In this document: positions 59,682 to 64,000 of the stretch, piece after piece
Layout of the letters: each line of letters opens with the position of its first letter
Numbering within the stretch: the stretch's first letter is position 1
From: Sulfuritalea sp.
Lineage (GTDB): Bacteria > Pseudomonadota > Gammaproteobacteria > Burkholderiales > Rhodocyclaceae
Assembly: GCA_021738385.1 (NCBI GenBank)
Contig: JAIPCF010000002.1
Coordinates: 1-64,000, forward strand
DNA length: 64,000 nt
Direction: 5' to 3'
Notes under the pieces: generated by a model
Databases searched by the model: none
The model's input: the letters and a program-made list of their open reading frames with translations, nothing else
What the model was told of the DNA's origin: nothing
Program-made: the position numbers and the translations under genes

Positions 59682-60770
59682 GGCGATGAAGTGAACTGGT
59701 CGGGACTGAAAGAAGATATTCGACGCTGGGGTCTGGAGCTTGGCTTTGATGCCATCGGTTTCTCCGGCGTTACGATCGCTGACGCCGAAGCCAATCTGAA
59801 CGCATGGCTTGCGGCCGGCTACCACGGTGAAATGGATTATATGGCGGCTTATGCTGCTGATCCGGCTACAGGAGCGGAAAACAAACGTACACTTCCGGAA
59901 TCACTGGTGCCCGGCACGCGCAGCATCATCACGGCCCGCATGAACTACCTGACCATCAGCGCCGACTTTGACGGAGTGGTTTCCGAAACAGGCCGCGCCA
60001 TCATTTCTCGCTATGCACTGGGGCGTGACTATCACAAGTTGCTGCGCAACCGCCTGCAAAAACTTGCTGACCGCATCACAGCTGAAATCGGAAACTACGC
60101 CTATCGGGTTTTCACGGACTCCGCCCCGGTGATGGAAGTGGCTTTGGCCCAGGCAAGCGGGTTGGGCTGGCGCGGAAAACACACGCTCTTGCTGGACCGC
60201 GACGCGGGGTCGTACTTTTTCCTAGGGGAAATTTTTTCCGATCTGCCGCTGCCAGCCGATTCCCCGGTCACCGACCATTGCGGCAACTGCACCGCTTGCA
60301 TCGACGCGTGCCCCACGGAAGCGATCGTCGCGCCGTATCAGCTAGACGCGAGGCTTTGCATTTCCTATCTCAGCATCGAATTGAAAAGCAGCATTCCTGA
60401 GATTCTGCGTCCCCTGCTTGGAAACCGGATCTACGGCTGCGACGACTGCCAAACGGCCTGCCCCTGGAATCGCTTTGCGCCCTTAACCCGGGAGAAGGAT
60501 TTCGAGCCGCGTCACCAATTGGATCGGGCACGGCTAATTGATCTGTTCGCCTGGGAGGAATCCGACTTCAATGATCGATTGGCAGGCTCACCGATTCGTC
60601 GCATCGGTTTCGAACGCTGGCTGCGCAACATCGCAGTGGCGCTGGGCAATGCGACATCAAGCGATGAAGTGATCAATGCCTTGCGTTCGCGCGCCGATCA
60701 TCCCTCGGCCATGGTTCGCGAACACGTGCAATGGGCTCTCGAACGTCACGGCCAGAAACCATCAGGCTGA
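59667..60770 (+). CDS. queG: Epoxyqueuosine reductase
   Basis: FTDSAPVMEVALAQASGLGWRGKHTLLL; CGNCTACIDACPTEAI; YGCDDCQTACPWN. Confidence 0.96.
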   Translation: MFVMHGDEVNWSGLKEDIRRWGLELGFDAIGFSGVTIADAEANLNAWLAAGYHGEMDYMAAYAADPATGAENKRTLPESLVPGTRSIITARMNYLTISADFDGVVSETGRAIISRYALGRDYHKLLRNRLQKLADRITAEIGNYAYRVFTDSAPVMEVALAQASGLGWRGKHTLLLDRDAGSYFFLGEIFSDLPLPADSPVTDHCGNCTACIDACPTEAIVAPYQLDARLCISYLSIELKSSIPEILRPLLGNRIYGCDDCQTACPWNRFAPLTREKDFEPRHQLDRARLIDLFAWEESDFNDRLAGSPIRRIGFERWLRNIAVALGNATSSDEVINALRSRADHPSAMVREHVQWALERHGQKPSG

Positions 60771-60834
60771 TAAGGCACGGCATCCGTTCCGTCGCGTCAA
60801 GGCTGAGCCGGACTATTTAACGTGAAATAGCAGG

Positions 60835-61033
60835 TTCGGAGCGACTGGTGATAGTCGAGCGAAGCGAGCGGACTGGTAGCCCCGCCCTGGGGCGGGGATG
60901 GGGGTGGGGGGACTTCAATTCGCTTTTAGTTTCGGCCGCTGCGCTTAACGCCGATGACGCCGGCGTTAGCCTCCACTGAAACTTCGTTTTCGCGTGTTTC
61001 ATCTTCGGCGGGTGGTGCTCGGTACCATGAGCG
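60835..61033. repeat. Two-copy intergenic element, copy B (with about 65 bp extra; abuts the sseA stop codon)
   Basis: See copy A; GGGGCGGGGATGGGGGTGGGGGG at 60889-60911. Confidence 0.88.
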
Positions 61034-61891
61034 TTAGTCGGTCGCCACCGGGCGAGAGGAATCGGAGCACCACTCGCTCCAGGAACCGGGATAGAGTCTT
61101 GAGCCGGAAAATCCTGCCAATTCCATTGCCAGCAGGTTGTGGCAGGCGGTGACGCCCGAGCCGCACTGTTGCACCACGCATGAAGCAGGTCGATCGCCGA
61201 GCAGGACCGCAAACTCGCTGCGCAGTTCTTCGGCAGGTTTGAAATAACAACCATCGTCGTCGAGGTTGTCGAAATAGAAGCGATTTGTCGCGCCGGGTAT
61301 ATGTCCTCCGACAGGATCAAGTGTCTCGTTCTGGCCACGAAACCGCTCCGGGCTACGTGCATCAACGACCAGCATGTTCGAAGACTGCAAATTGGCTAGT
61401 ACCTGGTCGACATCGACAGTCATGTCCTGAGGCAGTGCCTTGAATTGTTTTCGCTCCACCACCGGCGTCGACTCTTCCAAGGCCCGACCACTACGCTTCC
61501 AACCGGCGAGCCCGCCGTCGAGCACCGCAACGCGCTCATGACCTAGCCAGCGCAGCATCCACCACAAGCGCGACGCGAAAATGCCGCCTTCATTGTCATA
61601 AGCCACGACTTGAGTTGATTCTTCAACGCCGCAAGCAGACATGCGCTCGGCAAAATCAGCAATATCAGGCAAGGGATGCCGCCCGTTGCTACCGTCGCGC
61701 CCACCTGAAAGATCTTCGTCGAGATGCAGGAACAAGGCACCGGAGATGTGGCCACGGGCATAGGCTGAGCGCCCGTATTCGGTGTTTTTCAGATCGTGGC
61801 GGCAATCGAAAATTCGCCACTCTGGATGTGCGGCGAGCTCTTCAACACTCACCAGAACCTTTTCCGGTGGAATTGACATCAACTCACTCAC
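61034..61891 (-). CDS. sseA: Sulfurtransferase (rhodanese tandem domain)
   Basis: YDNEGGIFASRLWWMLRWLGHERVAVLDGGLAGWK; CGSGVTACHNLLAMELAG. Confidence 0.93.
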   Translation of the reverse strand: MSELMSIPPEKVLVSVEELAAHPEWRIFDCRHDLKNTEYGRSAYARGHISGALFLHLDEDLSGGRDGSNGRHPLPDIADFAERMSACGVEESTQVVAYDNEGGIFASRLWWMLRWLGHERVAVLDGGLAGWKRSGRALEESTPVVERKQFKALPQDMTVDVDQVLANLQSSNMLVVDARSPERFRGQNETLDPVGGHIPGATNRFYFDNLDDDGCYFKPAEELRSEFAVLLGDRPASCVVQQCGSGVTACHNLLAMELAGFSGSRLYPGSWSEWCSDSSRPVATD

Positions 61892-62241
61892 GCGTCATTT
61901 TCGGCCAACCAGGCACGAGCTTCGGCCTCGTTGTCAAATACCGTGACATCGGCATTGACGAACAACTGCGACAGCCACGCACTCCAGGCCACCCACTGGC
62001 TGTCGGTGATGACAGCAATACGCCGGAAATCGCCTGCGTGTTGTCGCGAGAACTTGATCTCCTCCCAGGCCATGTCAACGGTGAAATCGGCCATGTCGCG
62101 CAAATCGACCAGCAGATCAACAGGCCCTGAAAACTTGATTTCGTAAAGAACCAGTTCCTCGAATTCCTTGAAATCGCTCAAGGTGAATTCGCCAAACACG
62201 GCAAACTCGACCAAGCGGTCCTGATGTTGTGTGGTGATCAT
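61888..62241 (-). CDS. STAS/SpoIIAA-like protein
   Basis: VDLLVDLRDMADFTVDMAWEEIKFSRQHAGDFRRIAVITDSQWVAWSAWLSQLF; 4-nt overlap with sseA. Confidence 0.8.
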   Translation of the reverse strand: MITTQHQDRLVEFAVFGEFTLSDFKEFEELVLYEIKFSGPVDLLVDLRDMADFTVDMAWEEIKFSRQHAGDFRRIAVITDSQWVAWSAWLSQLFVNADVTVFDNEAEARAWLAENDA

Positions 62242-62321
62242 GATAAGCCTCCTTGGCAGGGAGAATAATCAGCGGAGGCTGAAAAGACAATGGACCCTGC
62301 AGTATTTTTTTGCTGCGATCG

Positions 62322-62355
62322 AAAACAAAAAACAAAGGGCCCGCAAGCGGGCCCT
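62322..62355 (-). terminator. Rho-independent terminator after the HU gene
   Basis: Minus AGGGCCCGC-TT-GCGGGCCCT then TTTGTTTTTTGTTT. Confidence 0.88.
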
Positions 62356-62375
62356 GTATGCAAACGGCGATTCTC

Positions 62376-62666
62376 CTACTTCTTCGCCTTCTTGCCCGAA
62401 ACAGCCTGCTTGAACCCTGCACCGGCGCTGAACTTCGGCACGGTAGTTGCGGGAATCTTGATCGTGGCGCCCGTCTTGGGATTCTTGCCGGTACGCGCCG
62501 CGCGCTTTGCCGACTTGAAGGAGCCAAACCCGACCAGAGTCACGCTATCCCCTTTTGATACTGCCTTGACCACTGCTGCCATGATGCCATCCAGCGCTTT
62601 ACCCGCGGCTGCCTTGCTAATGTCCGCTTGTTTGGCGGCTATCTCTATTAGTTCTGCTTTATTCAT
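62376..62666 (-). CDS. HU-family DNA-binding protein
   Basis: [55 protein letters not shown]. Confidence 0.96.
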   Translation of the reverse strand: MNKAELIEIAAKQADISKAAAGKALDGIMAAVVKAVSKGDSVTLVGFGSFKSAKRAARTGKNPKTGATIKIPATTVPKFSAGAGFKQAVSGKKAKK

Positions 62667-62747
62667 GCCTTAGATTCCTCCTGAAAATTGCGGGCGGCCA
62701 GCCCAGAAAATATTCTAAACCTGTTGTCCCTTTGAGGTAAAAGGAAA

Positions 62748-63851
62748 TTAGTCACTGTCGGCAGCAGATGTGGCGATGATGCCGCCCCCCAGACAAACCC
62801 GCGACTCATAGAGCACCAGCGATTGTCCCGGCGTCACCGCCCATTGCGGCTCGGCAAAGACCACTTCGCACTCCGAATTCGATATGCGCTCCACTTCACA
62901 CGCGGCATCCGGTTGGCGATAGCGCGTCTTCGCGGCGTATACCCAGTGCGTGTGCGGCACGCTTCCGGCAACCCATGAAAGATCTTGCGCTACCAGACTT
63001 CGTGACAGCAACGCCGGATGCTCATGACCTTGCACTACCCACAAGACGTTCTTCTCCATGTCCTTGCCGGCCACGAACCAGGGTTCCTCGGGCGCACCCT
63101 TGACGCCTCCAATACCGAGTCCCTCACGCTGACCCAGGGTGTAATACATCATCCCCTCGTGCATGCCAATCACACGGTCGGTGCCCAGAACGCGAATCTC
63201 CCCGGGCTGCCTGGGCAGGTAGCGCGCCAGAAATTCGCGGAAGGGTCGCTCGCCGATAAAACAGATGCCGGTCGAATCCTTGCGCGCATGATTCGGCAGG
63301 CCGGCTTCTTCGGCAATACGCCTGACGTCGCGCTTGTAGAGATGACCAACAGGAAACAGTGTTTTTGCGAGCTGTGCCTGATTCAGTCGATGCAGGAAAT
63401 AACTCTGATCCTTGGTGCCGTCTTCGGCTTTGAGCAACTGCCATTGCCCGAGAAATTCACGTACCTGAGCATAGTGACCGGTGGCAATCTTGTCAGCGCC
63501 AAGCTGGAGTGCATGATCAAGAAAGGCTTTGAACTTGATTTCTGAATTACACAGCACATCGGGATTCGGCGTGCGCCCGGCCTGGTACTCGCGCAAAAAG
63601 TCGGCAAAAACCCGATCCCGGTACTCCGCGGAAAAATTCACCGCCTCGAATTCGATACCAATCACGTCGGCGGCGGCGGCGGCATCGACCAGATCCTGGC
63701 GTGACGAACAGTATTCTTCGTCGTCATCGTCTTCCCAGTTCTTCATGAACAGGCCGACCACCTTGTAGCCTTCACGCTTGAGCAGCAGCGCGGCAACCGA
63801 TGAATCGACTCCGCCAGACAGACCGACAATGATTTTTCCTTTGGACATCAA
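62748..63851 (-). CDS. mnmA: tRNA-specific 2-thiouridylase
   Basis: [60 protein letters not shown]. Confidence 0.98.
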   Translation of the reverse strand: MMSKGKIIVGLSGGVDSSVAALLLKREGYKVVGLFMKNWEDDDDEEYCSSRQDLVDAAAAADVIGIEFEAVNFSAEYRDRVFADFLREYQAGRTPNPDVLCNSEIKFKAFLDHALQLGADKIATGHYAQVREFLGQWQLLKAEDGTKDQSYFLHRLNQAQLAKTLFPVGHLYKRDVRRIAEEAGLPNHARKDSTGICFIGERPFREFLARYLPRQPGEIRVLGTDRVIGMHEGMMYYTLGQREGLGIGGVKGAPEEPWFVAGKDMEKNVLWVVQGHEHPALLSRSLVAQDLSWVAGSVPHTHWVYAAKTRYRQPDAACEVERISNSECEVVFAEPQWAVTPGQSLVLYESRVCLGGGIIATSAADSD

Positions 63852-63898
63852 ATGACTTCCTTCTATGCGACGGGTTACGTCACGACGGGATCAGGGCG

Positions 63899-64000
63899 TT
63901 AGCTGTAGTGCCGGACGATATCCAGCGGATAACGCTGTCCGGCCAGATAGTCGGTCACACACTGCTTGACCAAGGGACTGCGATGCCGATCCATACTGGC
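63899..64000 (-). CDS. C-terminal fragment of a gene running off the window; possibly a NUDIX hydrolase (NudJ-like)
   Basis: Minus translation ...ASMDRHRSPLVKQCVTDYLAGQRYPLDIVRHYS*; position next to mnmA. Confidence 0.5.
   Translation of the reverse strand, partial: ASMDRHRSPLVKQCVTDYLAGQRYPLDIVRHYS

Noticed and set aside
59941-59975. Dispersed repeat copy in queG (accatcagcgccgactttgac)
   Set aside because: Only the core GCGCCGACTTT matches; compatible with chance.
53873-61365. Short ORFs sharing ...PHPHPRPRA...SLRSTITxRSE at 53873-54163 and 60817-61365
   Set aside because: Similarity is explained by the shared intergenic repeat element; not treated as a protein family.

Overview
64 kb of a high-GC chromosome, probably a betaproteobacterium (gene families and order; inference). 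From left to right: (1) a 28-bp tandem repeat array at the window edge, a short hsdM-like remnant and an AbiE-type toxin-antitoxin pair. (2) A peroxide-defence block (ahpC-ahpF-dps-katG) with an OxyR-like site. (3) A copper/MerR-family module (copZ-copA/merR-like). (4) A 20-kb microaerobic/nitrosative-stress region holding hemN, three FNR/Dnr-type regulators, an Fe-S Rrf2 regulator, NnrS, an NnrS/oxidase-like membrane protein in an operon with hemerythrin and DUF2249 genes, phaC, UspA, three separate hemerythrin-family genes and a cbb3 oxidase cluster (ccoNOQP, ccoG, fixH, ccoI, ccoS), with several FNR/Dnr-like palindromes. (5) tRNA-Thr. (6) Two consecutive minor-pilin/adhesin clusters: an MSH-like cluster (mshC/D/O/P plus an 1845-aa MshQ-like protein) and pilE-fimT-pilV-pilW-pilX-pilY1. 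(7) A housekeeping block: ispH-fkpB-lspA-ileS-ribF, amiC-tsaE/queG, sseA, HU, mnmA and a partial NUDIX gene. The most unusual signals are a family of short dispersed repeats (consensus about GCCGTCTCACCAGCGCCGA[G/C]TTTTT) that also lies inside genes, a two-copy G4-rich element abutting stop codons, a domain nested inside the lectin-like region of the MshQ-like protein, and the Dnr-box hemerythrin/DUF2249/membrane-protein operon. All calls were made by eye; no database searches were run.
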